Source: Mycobacterium sp. ITM-2016-00317 (GTDB taxonomy: Bacteria > Actinomycetota > Actinomycetes > Mycobacteriales > Mycobacteriaceae). Taken from it: 64,000 nt of DNA. Location: contig NZ_CP134399.1 of assembly GCF_002968295.1 (NCBI RefSeq), forward strand, positions 5,828,001 to 5,892,000. Reading direction: 5' to 3'. The notes under the pieces were generated by a model. It saw nothing but the letters and a program-made list of their open reading frames with translations, was not told the DNA's origin and did not search any database. The translations under genes were made by a program, and so were the position numbers. Shown here one piece after another: positions 36,618 to 44,574 of this stretch (positions are counted from its first letter, which is position 1; every line of letters starts with the position of its first letter).

Positions 36618-37356
36618 AGTCCCACGTTCCTGCGGTGACCGCGACCGCGACAGCCGCTGCCGCGATCACCGCGGCGGCGCCCAGGAGCGCCAGTTCCGGC
36701 GCGCCGAACGTCGAGGGCCGCGCCCAGGTGCGGGTCGGGTACGCGCCGAAACCCCGTGCCTCCATGGCGGTGGCCAACTTGGCCCCCCGGCGCAGCGCGA
36801 AGACCAGCAGCGCGAACGCCTGACCGAGGAACCGCCGCACCCGGGCGTGGTCGGCCACCCCGCGGGCCCGCCGCGCATGGCCCAGGTACTCCCAGTCCTG
36901 GCGCAGCAGGCCTACCGTCCGCAGCCCGGCCAGGGCACCCACGACGAATCGGGCAGGCAGCTTCAGGATCTGGCCCAGCCCGTCGGCCAGCTCGGTCGGC
37001 TGGACGTCGATGAACAGGCACACCGACGGCAATGCGATCGCCAGCACGCGCAGGAACATCGCCAGCGCGAGCTCGATGGACCCGTCGCTGACGGTGATCA
37101 GCAGGAAATGCCAGTGCACGGCGCCGCTGGGCTCACCGTAGAGCAGGTTGGTCAGCGCGGTCAGCGCCGCGGCGAGAGTGACGAACGCGCCGCGGATCGC
37201 AAAGGCACGTAACGGGATGCGCAGCGCGAGCAGCAGCGGGATCTCCAGCACCAGCGCGGTCAGCGCCGACAGCCAGTCGACGCTGAGCACCAGCGTGCCC
37301 GCGATGAGCGCCGCGGCGAGCAGCTTCGCGACCGGGTTGACGCGCACGGTCGTCAT
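36601..37356 (-). CDS. ECF transporter transmembrane subunit (EcfT/CbiQ, YkoC-like)
   Basis: Membrane-embedded T subunit of an energy-coupling-factor vitamin transporter, 251 residues with five or six hydrophobic helices. The coupling helix has the AMEARGFGAYP form of the conserved Ala-Arg-Gly motif that contacts the ATPases. Its ATG at 37356 overlaps the ATPase stop by four bases (ATGA). It is the last gene of a TPP-riboswitch-controlled operon, so a thiamine-precursor transporter of the YkoEDC type is likely. The 3' end overlaps the convergent MFS gene by 17 bases. Confidence 0.88.
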   Translation of the reverse strand: MTTVRVNPVAKLLAAALIAGTLVLSVDWLSALTALVLEIPLLLALRIPLRAFAIRGAFVTLAAALTALTNLLYGEPSGAVHWHFLLITVSDGSIELALAMFLRVLAIALPSVCLFIDVQPTELADGLGQILKLPARFVVGALAGLRTVGLLRQDWEYLGHARRARGVADHARVRRFLGQAFALLVFALRRGAKLATAMEARGFGAYPTRTWARPSTFGAPELALLGAAAVIAAAAVAVAVTAGTWDFIGGR

Positions 37357-38831
37357 CGGTGCGCCGCCGCAGCCAGGGCGATACGCCGGTCGGCGAGGAC
37401 GTCGACGAACTCGGTGTCGTGCGTGACGGCCACCACGGCGGTTCCCGCGTCGGCGAGCTCGGCCAGCAGCTGGATGAGCTCCTCCCACGTACGGCGGTCC
37501 TGCCCGAAGGTGGGTTCGTCGAGGATGACGGCGGCGGGCCGGGTCATCAGCACGGTCGCCACCGACAGCCGGCGCTTCTCGCCCCCGGACAAGGTGAACG
37601 GGCTGCGGTCGGCCAGCTGACCGAGGCGCAGCCGGTCCAGCAGATCGTCGCTCAGAGTATGGATTTCGTCGGGACTGCGCCCCAGCGCCCTGGGTCCGAG
37701 CGCAAGCTCGTCTCGGACCGTGCCGGTGAGGAACTGGTGTTCGGGATCCTGGAAGACGCTCGCGATGCGGGTCAGCAGTTCCTTGGACCGCCACCGGACC
37801 GGCTCGAGCTTCCTGGGCAACGGGGCGAACGACTCGGCGGCCCGCAGCGCTCCGCCGCGCGGTGCCAGCAGCCCGCCCAGGGTCAGCGCGAGAGCGGACT
37901 TGCCGCAGCCGTTGGGCCCGGTGACGGCGGTGACCCGGCCGCGGGGGATGTCGAAGTTCAGTCCGCTGCGCGCGACCGGTCCGCCGCGGTGGCCCACCGA
38001 CAGGTCGGCGGCGGTCAGCAGCGGCTCCGGCGCGGTCTGCGGTGCCCGCCGGACAGGGGTGGCCGGCACGTCGGGTAACCAGATCCCGGACTGCACAAGG
38101 TGTTTGCGCTCGCGTGTGAGGGTCTGCTCCGGTGGACCGTCGGCGATGACGGTACCGTCTGCGCCGAGCACGACCACCCGGTCGATCACCGGCAGCCACA
38201 CCTTGGTGCGGTGCTCGACGACCACCACGGTGGCGCCGGTGCGGTCGGCCGCGGCGGCGACCGCATCACGTACCTCGACGACACCGGCGGGGTCGAGGTT
38301 GGCCGTCGGTTCGTCCAGCAGGATCAGCCCGGGCTGCATGGCGAGCACGCCGGCCAGCGCCAGCCGCTGCTTCTGCCCGCCGGACAGTTTCGAAGTGTCC
38401 TGTCCAAGAGGCAGGTTCAGCCCGACAGCTTCCAGGGCGTCGGCGACGCGCGGCCAGATCCGGCTGCGCGGCACCGAGAAGTTCTCCATGCCGAACGCCA
38501 GGTCGTCACCGACCCGCGACAGGATCACCTGGGAATCCGGGTCCTGCAGGACCATTCCGATGCGGGACCGTTGCGCAGCCGGTGGCCTACCGTCGACCAG
38601 AAGCTGTCCGGCGGCATGGCCTTCGTCGGCGCTGCCGAGCAGTCCGGCGAGTCCCTGCAGCAGCGTCGACTTCCCCGAGCCGGACGGGCCCAGCAGCAGC
38701 ACCCGCTCCCCCGGCTCAACGCGCAGATCGAGACCCCTTGTTGCCCATCGTTGTTGGCCCGCGTGCTGCCAGCCCCAGCCCCGGGCCTCGATCGCGGCTC
38801 CGCCGCGCGCGGGAGCCGGCTCCGGGGTCAT
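37353..38831 (-). CDS. ECF transporter ATPase with two ABC domains (YkoD-like)
   Basis: Duplicated ATP-binding subunit of 492 residues. The first domain has GPSGSGKSTLLQGLAG and the signature LSGGQKQRLALAGVL; the second has GPNGCGKSALALTLGG and LSGGEKRRLSVATVL. Both domains carry Walker B aspartate-glutamate pairs (LLDEPTANLD, ILDEPTFGQD). The ATG at 38831 overlaps the S-subunit stop by four bases. It powers uptake together with the T subunit at 36601 and the S subunit encoded just upstream. Confidence 0.9.
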   Translation of the reverse strand: MTPEPAPARGGAAIEARGWGWQHAGQQRWATRGLDLRVEPGERVLLLGPSGSGKSTLLQGLAGLLGSADEGHAAGQLLVDGRPPAAQRSRIGMVLQDPDSQVILSRVGDDLAFGMENFSVPRSRIWPRVADALEAVGLNLPLGQDTSKLSGGQKQRLALAGVLAMQPGLILLDEPTANLDPAGVVEVRDAVAAAADRTGATVVVVEHRTKVWLPVIDRVVVLGADGTVIADGPPEQTLTRERKHLVQSGIWLPDVPATPVRRAPQTAPEPLLTAADLSVGHRGGPVARSGLNFDIPRGRVTAVTGPNGCGKSALALTLGGLLAPRGGALRAAESFAPLPRKLEPVRWRSKELLTRIASVFQDPEHQFLTGTVRDELALGPRALGRSPDEIHTLSDDLLDRLRLGQLADRSPFTLSGGEKRRLSVATVLMTRPAAVILDEPTFGQDRRTWEELIQLLAELADAGTAVVAVTHDTEFVDVLADRRIALAAAAHR

Positions 38832-39458
38832 CGGGGCCGGCGGCCCGAGACCACCCTGCCGGCGGCGAAGCGGTCGAGCGCGCCGGTCTTGGCCAGCCCC
38901 CGGACGACGAACCAGGACAGCACGCCGGCGAGGACGGCGCCGGAGATCACCGCCGAGCCGGTGTAGATCGCGGCGAACGCGGTGGTCGAGCCGGGGTACC
39001 AGAGGAACAGGTCGTTGACGGCCAGCGCCAGCCCGGCCGCTGCCCCGGCGAGGGCGGCCACCGGCAGATTCCACCTGCGGTAGAAGAAGACGGCGAACAC
39101 CAGCTCGGCGCCGAGCCCCTGGACGATTCCCGATTCGATGGTCAGCACCCCCCACTGGTTGCCGACCAGGGCGGACACCGTGGCCGCGACCAGTTCGCCG
39201 TACAGCGCCGCGCCGGGTTTGCGGATCACGAGCGCGGTCAGCACACCGGCGAACAGCCACCCCGCCGGCGAGTGCCTGCAGACCGGGCAGCACTGCTCCC
39301 AGCGGCTCGGTCAGCGGATTGGACGCGACGTTCCAGAAGACGAACACCAGGCCGGCCGCGACGGCCAGGACGCTGGCGACCACGATGTCGACGACCCGCC
39401 ATCGCAGCGCGGGGCTGCGGCCGGCGGCTGCGGTGTGGTCGAGATACTGCTGGTCCAT
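38828..39458 (-). pseudogene. ECF S component, YkoE-like (thiamine precursor), interrupted by +1 frameshift
   Basis: Substrate-binding membrane subunit of a YkoEDC-type transporter. The N-terminus from ATG 39458 (LRWRVVDIVVASVLAV) and the rest (ALVIRKPGAALYGELVAATV, GNQWGVLTIESG) are in different frames. One extra G in a four-G coding run at 39260-39263 accounts for the break; without it the sequence would read GGWLFAGVLTALVIRKPG and give about 209 residues, the normal length. The protein is otherwise intact to its stop. It lies downstream of a TPP riboswitch, and a sequencing error is as likely as a true lesion. Confidence 0.82.
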
Positions 39459-39481
39459 GAGGACTCCTTGACTGCGGGTAT

Positions 39482-39505
39482 GGCGGGTCCGCCCGGGGAC
39501 CCGCC
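39482..39505 (-). promoter_or_regulatory. Leader hairpin between riboswitch and ECF operon
   Basis: Perfect nine-base inverted repeat (arms 39482-39490 and 39497-39505) with a six-base loop, 24 bases upstream of the S-subunit start. It could be the expression platform of the TPP riboswitch, either as a terminator stem or by masking the AAGGAG site. Confidence 0.45.
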
Positions 39506-39540
39506 GAAGAATCGGGGTGCCGAGCTGCTGAGGCCGAGCT

Positions 39541-39573
39541 CAGGCCGGTGGTGTGTGACAGGCCGGTGTGTGA
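39541..39573. repeat. Short imperfect tandem duplication in riboswitch leader
   Basis: Two adjacent copies of a CAGGCCGGTG-TGTGTGA unit, 18 and 15 bases long, lie between the TPP aptamer and the leader hairpin. They look like a small slippage duplication and could change leader folding. Confidence 0.55.
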
Positions 39574-39591
39574 AAGGCGACGTTCACGAGC

Positions 39592-39680
39592 ATCTCCCTA
39601 CGCCGGCATTACCCGGTCAGGTTCGTACGGTCGACGGCCGGTCAGCCGTCCTCTCAGCGCACTCGGTGTGCACTCCCGTG
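39592..39680 (-). ncRNA. TPP riboswitch (THI box)
   Basis: Read on the minus strand, the region has the conserved THI elements in order: a GGGAGTG opening stem, CTGAGAGG of the pyrimidine-sensing loop, ACCGTACGAACCTGACCGGG, then TAATGCCGGCGTAGGGAG. It ends about 134 bases before the ECF S-subunit start. Thiamine pyrophosphate would switch off the downstream operon, which fits a thiamine-precursor transporter. Confidence 0.93.
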
Positions 39681-39730
39681 TGGTACGTCCCCCAAGCTAG
39701 CGCAGCCGGGGCCGCCCCCGCCAGGCCGGG

Positions 39731-40288
39731 TCAGCGCTGCACTGTCGTCCACGTGGCGCCGTGCGCCGTCTCGGTGACGACGTAGTCGGCGCCGGAGCGG
39801 GGGGCGCACCGGGCGATGAACTCCAGTTCCTGCGCTGCCCACCGGTCCCAGTGCGGACGGTAGGTGTCGCCGTCGCGCTGCAGTGCCCGCTGCCTGCGCA
39901 GAGGCTCCGGGCTCTCGACCCAGATGCCCAGGTCGGCCAGTGCCCGGTTGTCCGGTGCCAGCGCGCCGACCCCTTCGACGATCAGTCGCCGGCCGGCGCC
40001 CACGGTGTGCCAGCCTGCCGGGGAGTCGGTCGCCCAGTCCCAGCGGCGCCACCGGCCGGGCCGCCCCTCGGCGCGTGGGCGCAGCAGTTCGTCGTGGACG
40101 TGCCGGCTGGCCCAGTTCAGCCCGTCCCAGCCCGGGTAGATGTCGTCGAGGCGAACCAGGACGCTCCCGAGCCAGCGCTGGTGCAGCCGGTCGGCCAGCG
40201 TGGACTTCCCCGATCCGGAGCGACCGTCGATCAGCACCGTGGTCATGTCCTCGGAGAGCAGGCGGCCCACCACGGCGTCGACGCTCAC
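39731..40288 (-). CDS. P-loop kinase, uridine kinase-like
   Basis: A 185-residue P-loop NTPase with IDGRSGSGKSTLADRL at about residues 19-34, an acidic RLDDIYPGWDGL motif and LIVEGVGAL as Walker B. It resembles the uridine kinase/AAA-type small kinases annotated in many actinobacteria. The phosphate acceptor is unknown. The GTG start is at 40288. It reads away from the SDR at 40378 and lies just upstream of the riboswitch but probably ends before it. Confidence 0.78.
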   Translation of the reverse strand: MSVDAVVGRLLSEDMTTVLIDGRSGSGKSTLADRLHQRWLGSVLVRLDDIYPGWDGLNWASRHVHDELLRPRAEGRPGRWRRWDWATDSPAGWHTVGAGRRLIVEGVGALAPDNRALADLGIWVESPEPLRRQRALQRDGDTYRPHWDRWAAQELEFIARCAPRSGADYVVTETAHGATWTTVQR

Positions 40289-40377
40289 GAAGTCCCCTTG
40301 ATCGACCGATCCACGGTCGGGTCCGCCGGCCGGGTGACACCGACCTTAGTCGCGGCGGGTCGGCTGACAGACGCCGC

Positions 40378-41139
40378 TCAGGAACCCACCATCATCAGAC
40401 CGCCGTCCACGGCCAGGAGTTGTCCGGTGATGAATCGCGCGGCCGGACTGCTCAGAAAGAGCAGTACGGGAGCCACGTCGGTCGCCGGGTCACCCAGCCT
40501 TCCGCCGAGCGGGATGCTCATCTGCAACTGCTGGTCCATCAGCGGCGCCATGTCCGGTCCGAGGAATTCCCGCACTCGGTCCGCCCCGGGGGTCTGCACC
40601 GCAGGCGCTACGGCGTTGACCGTCACCCCGTCGTGTGCCCAGGCGCGTGCAGCCGACCTGGTCCAGGCGTGTACGGCGCCCTTGGCTGCGGCGTAGACCG
40701 CCGACATCGGACTGCCCATTGCGGCCTCGGCAGAACCGAAATTGATGATCTGGCCGCCGTTTTCGCGCATCGCGGCATAACCCGCCTGGTTGACGAAGAT
40801 GGTCGACTTCAGATTCGTGGCGAGCTGCCGATCGATGTCGTCGCCGGTGAGGGAGCCGGGTACGCCCGGCTGCCAATGCCCGGCGGCGTGGATGACGACA
40901 TCGAGTCCATCCAGCGTGCGTACCGCGTACCCGACCGCGTCGTCGACATCGTCGGCGTCGCGTACATCGCAGCGCCGCCAGTGGGCCGGCAAGCCCTCGG
41001 GGGGTTCGGATTGGTGATAGGTCGCGGCCACCAGCGCCTCGGCGTCGACGAGTGCGCGCACCGCCGCGGCGCCGATGCCGGTGGCGGCGCCGGTCACCAG
41101 GACCTTGCGCCCGGCCACAGACGCGCGAGGTATATCCAC
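40378..41139 (-). CDS. SDR-family oxidoreductase (last gene of sulfotransferase operon)
   Basis: Short-chain dehydrogenase of 253 residues with TGAATGIGAAA at residues 16-26, catalytic Ser in NFGSAEAA, and the YAAAK form of the YxxxK motif. The GTG start follows an AGGGAGG site. It is the sixth and last gene of the operon that begins at 45815, 25 bases after the alcohol dehydrogenase. With three other oxidoreductase-type partners it suggests stepwise oxidation of an alcohol. Substrate unknown. Confidence 0.86.
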   Translation of the reverse strand: MDIPRASVAGRKVLVTGAATGIGAAAVRALVDAEALVAATYHQSEPPEGLPAHWRRCDVRDADDVDDAVGYAVRTLDGLDVVIHAAGHWQPGVPGSLTGDDIDRQLATNLKSTIFVNQAGYAAMRENGGQIINFGSAEAAMGSPMSAVYAAAKGAVHAWTRSAARAWAHDGVTVNAVAPAVQTPGADRVREFLGPDMAPLMDQQLQMSIPLGGRLGDPATDVAPVLLFLSSPAARFITGQLLAVDGGLMMVGS

Positions 41140-41164
41140 GACTTCCTCCCTCTCCTACGTGTGG

Positions 41165-42172
41165 TCAGAACGTGACGACGACCTTGTCCGCAGCACCGGG
41201 CGTGCCCGCCAGGTCGAATGCGGAGTGCACCTCCGAGAACGGGACGGTGTGGCTGACGATCACGGCGTACTTCTGCCAGTTGGTGACCAGATCTTCTGTC
41301 ACTTCGAAGATCTCGTCGGGGTAGCCCATGGAGCCGACGATGGTGATCTCGTTGCTCATCACGTTGCCGAAATCGACCGGGACGGGCTCCTTGTGCACAC
41401 CGACGACCCCGAGCGTGGCACCCTTCTGCGCCGCCGCCAGGGCGGTGTCGACGACGGCTTTCGCGCCGGCGGCGTCGAGGAAGATGTCGGTGCCGGCCTT
41501 TCCCGGGACGAGCGCCTGCCCCTCGCCGTGCAGCTCGATCAGCCGGGCGATCACATCGTCGTCACCCGAGTTGATCACCGCGTCGGCGCCGACTTGCAGA
41601 GCTTTATCCAGCCGTGCCGCAACGATGTCGGCCACGACGACGTGCCCGACGCCGAGCGACTTGAATGCCAGCACGGCGCCGAGACCCACCGGTCCGGCGC
41701 CGAACACGACGACTTTGTCGCCCGGCTTCGGTCGGCACTGATTGACACCGTGGCGCGCGACGGCCATCGGCTCGTTGAGCGCGGCCACCTCGAACGGGAT
41801 GTGCTTCGGGATGACCTGCAGCGTGACACCGCGGACTGCGTTCTCCACCAACAGATAGTCGGCCAATGCGCCCTGCGCACCGCCGTTTCCGATGATGCCG
41901 CCCGGTGCGGCCATCGGATTGACGACGACATGGTCTCCCACGTCGATATCGTCGACATCGGCGCCGACCTCGACGACCTCCCCGGCGGGTTCATGCCCGA
42001 GTGGGGTGCTGCCCTGGCGTGGCGGGATCCCCCCGATCGCGATGTAGAACGAGTCCGATCCGCAGACGCCGCAGGCGCGCATCCGTACCAGGACGTCCCT
42101 GGATCCGACCACGGGTACGGGCGTGTCCAGCACCTGAACCGTCCCGGGCCCGGTCACCGTCGCCACCTTCAC
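41165..42172 (-). CDS. Zinc-type alcohol dehydrogenase (MDR family)
   Basis: Medium-chain dehydrogenase/reductase of 335 residues. The catalytic-zinc ligands are visible in CGVCGSD and LGHEPAGEV, and the Rossmann glycines in FGAGPVGLG. The four-cysteine structural-zinc lobe expected after the HEPAGEV segment is absent, replaced by NPMAAPGGIIGNGG. The closest groups are threonine/sorbitol-type dehydrogenases. The GTG at 42172 overlaps the VOC gene's stop by four bases (GTGA). Confidence 0.86.
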   Translation of the reverse strand: MKVATVTGPGTVQVLDTPVPVVGSRDVLVRMRACGVCGSDSFYIAIGGIPPRQGSTPLGHEPAGEVVEVGADVDDIDVGDHVVVNPMAAPGGIIGNGGAQGALADYLLVENAVRGVTLQVIPKHIPFEVAALNEPMAVARHGVNQCRPKPGDKVVVFGAGPVGLGAVLAFKSLGVGHVVVADIVAARLDKALQVGADAVINSGDDDVIARLIELHGEGQALVPGKAGTDIFLDAAGAKAVVDTALAAAQKGATLGVVGVHKEPVPVDFGNVMSNEITIVGSMGYPDEIFEVTEDLVTNWQKYAVIVSHTVPFSEVHSAFDLAGTPGAADKVVVTF

Positions 42173-42633
42173 GCCGACATCGCGTCCAGGAATCCGGTCC
42201 AGTCGGGAAACATTGCGCGGTCGACGATCTCGATCCGGACACCGGAATCGTCGATGAAGTAGGCGAATGTGGTCAAGGATTCCCCCGCGGGGCGCGCTTC
42301 CAGGCGATAGCCGGCCTCTTCGAGCCGTCGGGCCGCCGCGGGCAGGTCGTCGACCCAGTAACCCAGATGGTGCGCCGCACCGGAAGCCCGCACCGTCCAC
42401 ACGGTACCCGGCACTTCCTGAACGATCTCCAGATGCGGCGCCTGCAACGAGTAGACGAACCGGAACGGCACCTCGACCTCCCCGTCGAGGGTCGCCACGG
42501 TCAGGGTGGCTTCGACAGGCTTGGTCCAGGTGTATCCGGCGGCAGCACTGAGCCGGGCGGCGGCCTCGCCGACATCGGGGACGACCAGACCGGTGTGGTA
42601 GAGCGCATCGGCGGTGAGCACGGCGGAGGTCAC
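42169..42633 (-). CDS. VOC-family (glyoxalase/dioxygenase fold) protein
   Basis: A 154-residue vicinal-oxygen-chelate protein, with LYHTGLVVPDVGEAAARL at the N-terminus and HHLGYWVDDLPAAARRLEE in the middle: two beta-alpha-beta-beta-beta units with His ligands. Members act as epimerases, isomerases, dioxygenases or binding proteins. The GTG start overlaps the sulfotransferase stop by four bases. Its place between a sulfotransferase and an alcohol dehydrogenase gives no direct substrate clue. Confidence 0.82.
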   Translation of the reverse strand: MTSAVLTADALYHTGLVVPDVGEAAARLSAAAGYTWTKPVEATLTVATLDGEVEVPFRFVYSLQAPHLEIVQEVPGTVWTVRASGAAHHLGYWVDDLPAAARRLEEAGYRLEARPAGESLTTFAYFIDDSGVRIEIVDRAMFPDWTGFLDAMSA

Positions 42634-43814
42634 GGTCGGCCTTCCAGTTCGATGTCGAAAGTCCCGAGATAGTCGGCGAACACGGGCTTCAGCTCGTCGA
42701 CGGTGAGACCGTACTGCTCGAGGCTGTAGGAGTTCACGCCGTAACGGTCCTGCGGATGCTCGGCGAGCCAGTTCTGCATCTGTGTCTCGGTTTCCGGTGT
42801 CAGCGTGTCGCCGGCCCAGTCGTACAGGCGCCGCATCACGCCCATCGGGTCGCGCATCATCTCCGAGTAGTGCATGTGGAAGAAGCGGTCGTCGCCGATG
42901 CGCTCGCGCGCACGCAGCGGCCGCTCGACATGCTCGGCCATCTGTGCCTTCACGTAGCGCCCTACGTCGTGCAGGTCGAGGGCCTCGGCGTGGTGGGTCA
43001 TGCTCTTCGGCAGCTTCAACAGATTGCCCAGGGATCCGGTGGCTTTGTACGGGTCGCGGTGGGCCCAGACCAGCCGGGCGTCCGGAAAAACCTTCAGCAG
43101 CGCGTCGATATGCACGGAGTGCGACGGCATCTTCAGGCTCCAGATGCCCGGGGCGGTCGATTGCAGCACCTGCAGATAGCGCTTCTGGTACTCGTAGGTC
43201 GTGACCATGTCCGCCTCGGCGAACAGCCACTCGTAGTACCTCGAGGTGTGCAGGAATGCGTCCCACGACAGCGCTTTGAAGTCCTGATTGTGGATGAACA
43301 TGTCCTCGGTGGGGCCGTCGGCGTCTTCCCAATGTGGCAAAGGGACTTTCGCGGCGGTGACCATCTCCAGCATCTTGCGCTGCTCGTCGAGCAGGTCCAG
43401 ACACCGTTGATCGGTGCGTAGCGTCTCGGTGGGCGCGGGCGGGACGGGCCGCATGCACTGCCAGAGCAGCAGCGACCGCCGGGCGGGATCCTGATCGAGC
43501 AGATAGCTGACCACGGTCGTGCCTGTGCGAGGCATGCCCAGCACGAACAACGGTCTCTCCACGGGCGCGTCGAGCAGCTCGGGATGAGTTTCGATGTACT
43601 CGTGGACCTGGAGCCGGCGCGCGAGGGCGTCGGCGCAGTCGTTGAGTATGCGCTCACGCCCAGACGGCGTGAATGCCGCCGAGGTATTGACCTCGTCGAC
43701 GACGATCTCCAGGCCCTCCCGCCAGGAGCCCGAATCGATCTCGCACAGGCCGGTGCGCTCGACCGCGATGTCCAGGACATCTTCGGCCGTTGCGACAGCG
43801 TCGAATTCGCTCAT
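42630..43814 (-). CDS. Sulfotransferase-family protein (PAPS-dependent)
   Basis: Cytoplasmic sulfotransferase of 394 residues. The 5'-phosphosulfate-binding loop LGMPRTGTT is at residues 92-100, and the 3'-phosphate segment near the middle includes LVWAHRDPYKATGS. Mycobacteria have many members of this family; some sulfate lipids, sterols or glycans. It lies in an operon with an alkylsulfatase-like MBL protein, so the pathway may both add and remove sulfate. The ATG is at 43814, 10 bases after the SDR stop. Confidence 0.87.
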   Translation of the reverse strand: MSEFDAVATAEDVLDIAVERTGLCEIDSGSWREGLEIVVDEVNTSAAFTPSGRERILNDCADALARRLQVHEYIETHPELLDAPVERPLFVLGMPRTGTTVVSYLLDQDPARRSLLLWQCMRPVPPAPTETLRTDQRCLDLLDEQRKMLEMVTAAKVPLPHWEDADGPTEDMFIHNQDFKALSWDAFLHTSRYYEWLFAEADMVTTYEYQKRYLQVLQSTAPGIWSLKMPSHSVHIDALLKVFPDARLVWAHRDPYKATGSLGNLLKLPKSMTHHAEALDLHDVGRYVKAQMAEHVERPLRARERIGDDRFFHMHYSEMMRDPMGVMRRLYDWAGDTLTPETETQMQNWLAEHPQDRYGVNSYSLEQYGLTVDELKPVFADYLGTFDIELEGRP

Positions 43815-43824
43815 CTGGTACCCC

Positions 43825-44574
43825 TCAGACCGTCAGGTATCCGCCGTCTACGGCGACGGTGGTGCCGGTGATGTAGCGCGCGGAGTCGGTGCACAGGAAC
43901 AGCACCGCCGGTGAGATCTCCTCGGGCATGCCCATCCGTCCCATCGGGGTGTGCCGCATCTCCGGCTCCAGCGCTTCGGGGATGTCGAGGATCGGGTGGG
44001 TCATCCTGGTGTCGATGAGCCCGGGGGCGACGGCGTTGACGCGGATCCCGTCGTCGACCCAACGCCGGGACAGGTTCCTGGTGAATGCGACCATGCCGGC
44101 TTTCGACGAGCTGTAGGCCGGCACCGCCACCGCGGAGACGAACGCCGACATCGAGATGATGTTGACGACGCTGCTGCCGCCCGCGGCACGGCCCGCCTTC
44201 AGACGGTCGTGACATGCCATGGTCAGCCGCATGTGGGCGAACATGTTGACCATGACCGACCCGGCGTATCCGTCGGGGTCCCACTCGTCTTTGTGCGCGG
44301 CGTAGGGGCCGCCGGCGTTGTTGACCAACACATCGAGGTCGCCCAGCGAGTCCGCCAGTGCATCGATCGACTCGGTATCGGCGGCTTGGCACTGGCGGTA
44401 GGTCAACCCGCTGAGATCGGTCTCCGGATAGTCGGCGGCCGAAGAGCGCGTCCCTGTGACGGTCACCGCCGCGCCGGCGCGGGCGAAGTCCGAGGCGATG
44501 GCGTTGCCGATTCCGCTGGTTCCCCCGGTCACCAGAACGTTGGCGCCGGTGAAGTCGAACGCGACACAGTTCAC
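43825..44574 (-). CDS. SDR-family oxidoreductase
   Basis: Short-chain dehydrogenase of 249 residues with TGGTSGIGNAIA at about residues 16-27, NNAGG, catalytic Ser in IISMSAFVS and YSSSK. The C-terminal ITGTTVAVDGGYLTV is typical of the 3-oxoacyl reductase-like group. The GTG start overlaps the MBL-fold gene's stop by four bases (GTGA). Second gene of the operon. Confidence 0.88.
   Translation of the reverse strand: MNCVAFDFTGANVLVTGGTSGIGNAIASDFARAGAAVTVTGTRSSAADYPETDLSGLTYRQCQAADTESIDALADSLGDLDVLVNNAGGPYAAHKDEWDPDGYAGSVMVNMFAHMRLTMACHDRLKAGRAAGGSSVVNIISMSAFVSAVAVPAYSSSKAGMVAFTRNLSRRWVDDGIRVNAVAPGLIDTRMTHPILDIPEALEPEMRHTPMGRMGMPEEISPAVLFLCTDSARYITGTTVAVDGGYLTV

Noticed and set aside
36601..38199. 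532-codon frame continuing upstream of the EcfT gene
   Set aside because: The extension is an alternate frame of the ATPase gene; the conserved EcfT protein starts at the ATG at 37356 within an ATGA overlap.
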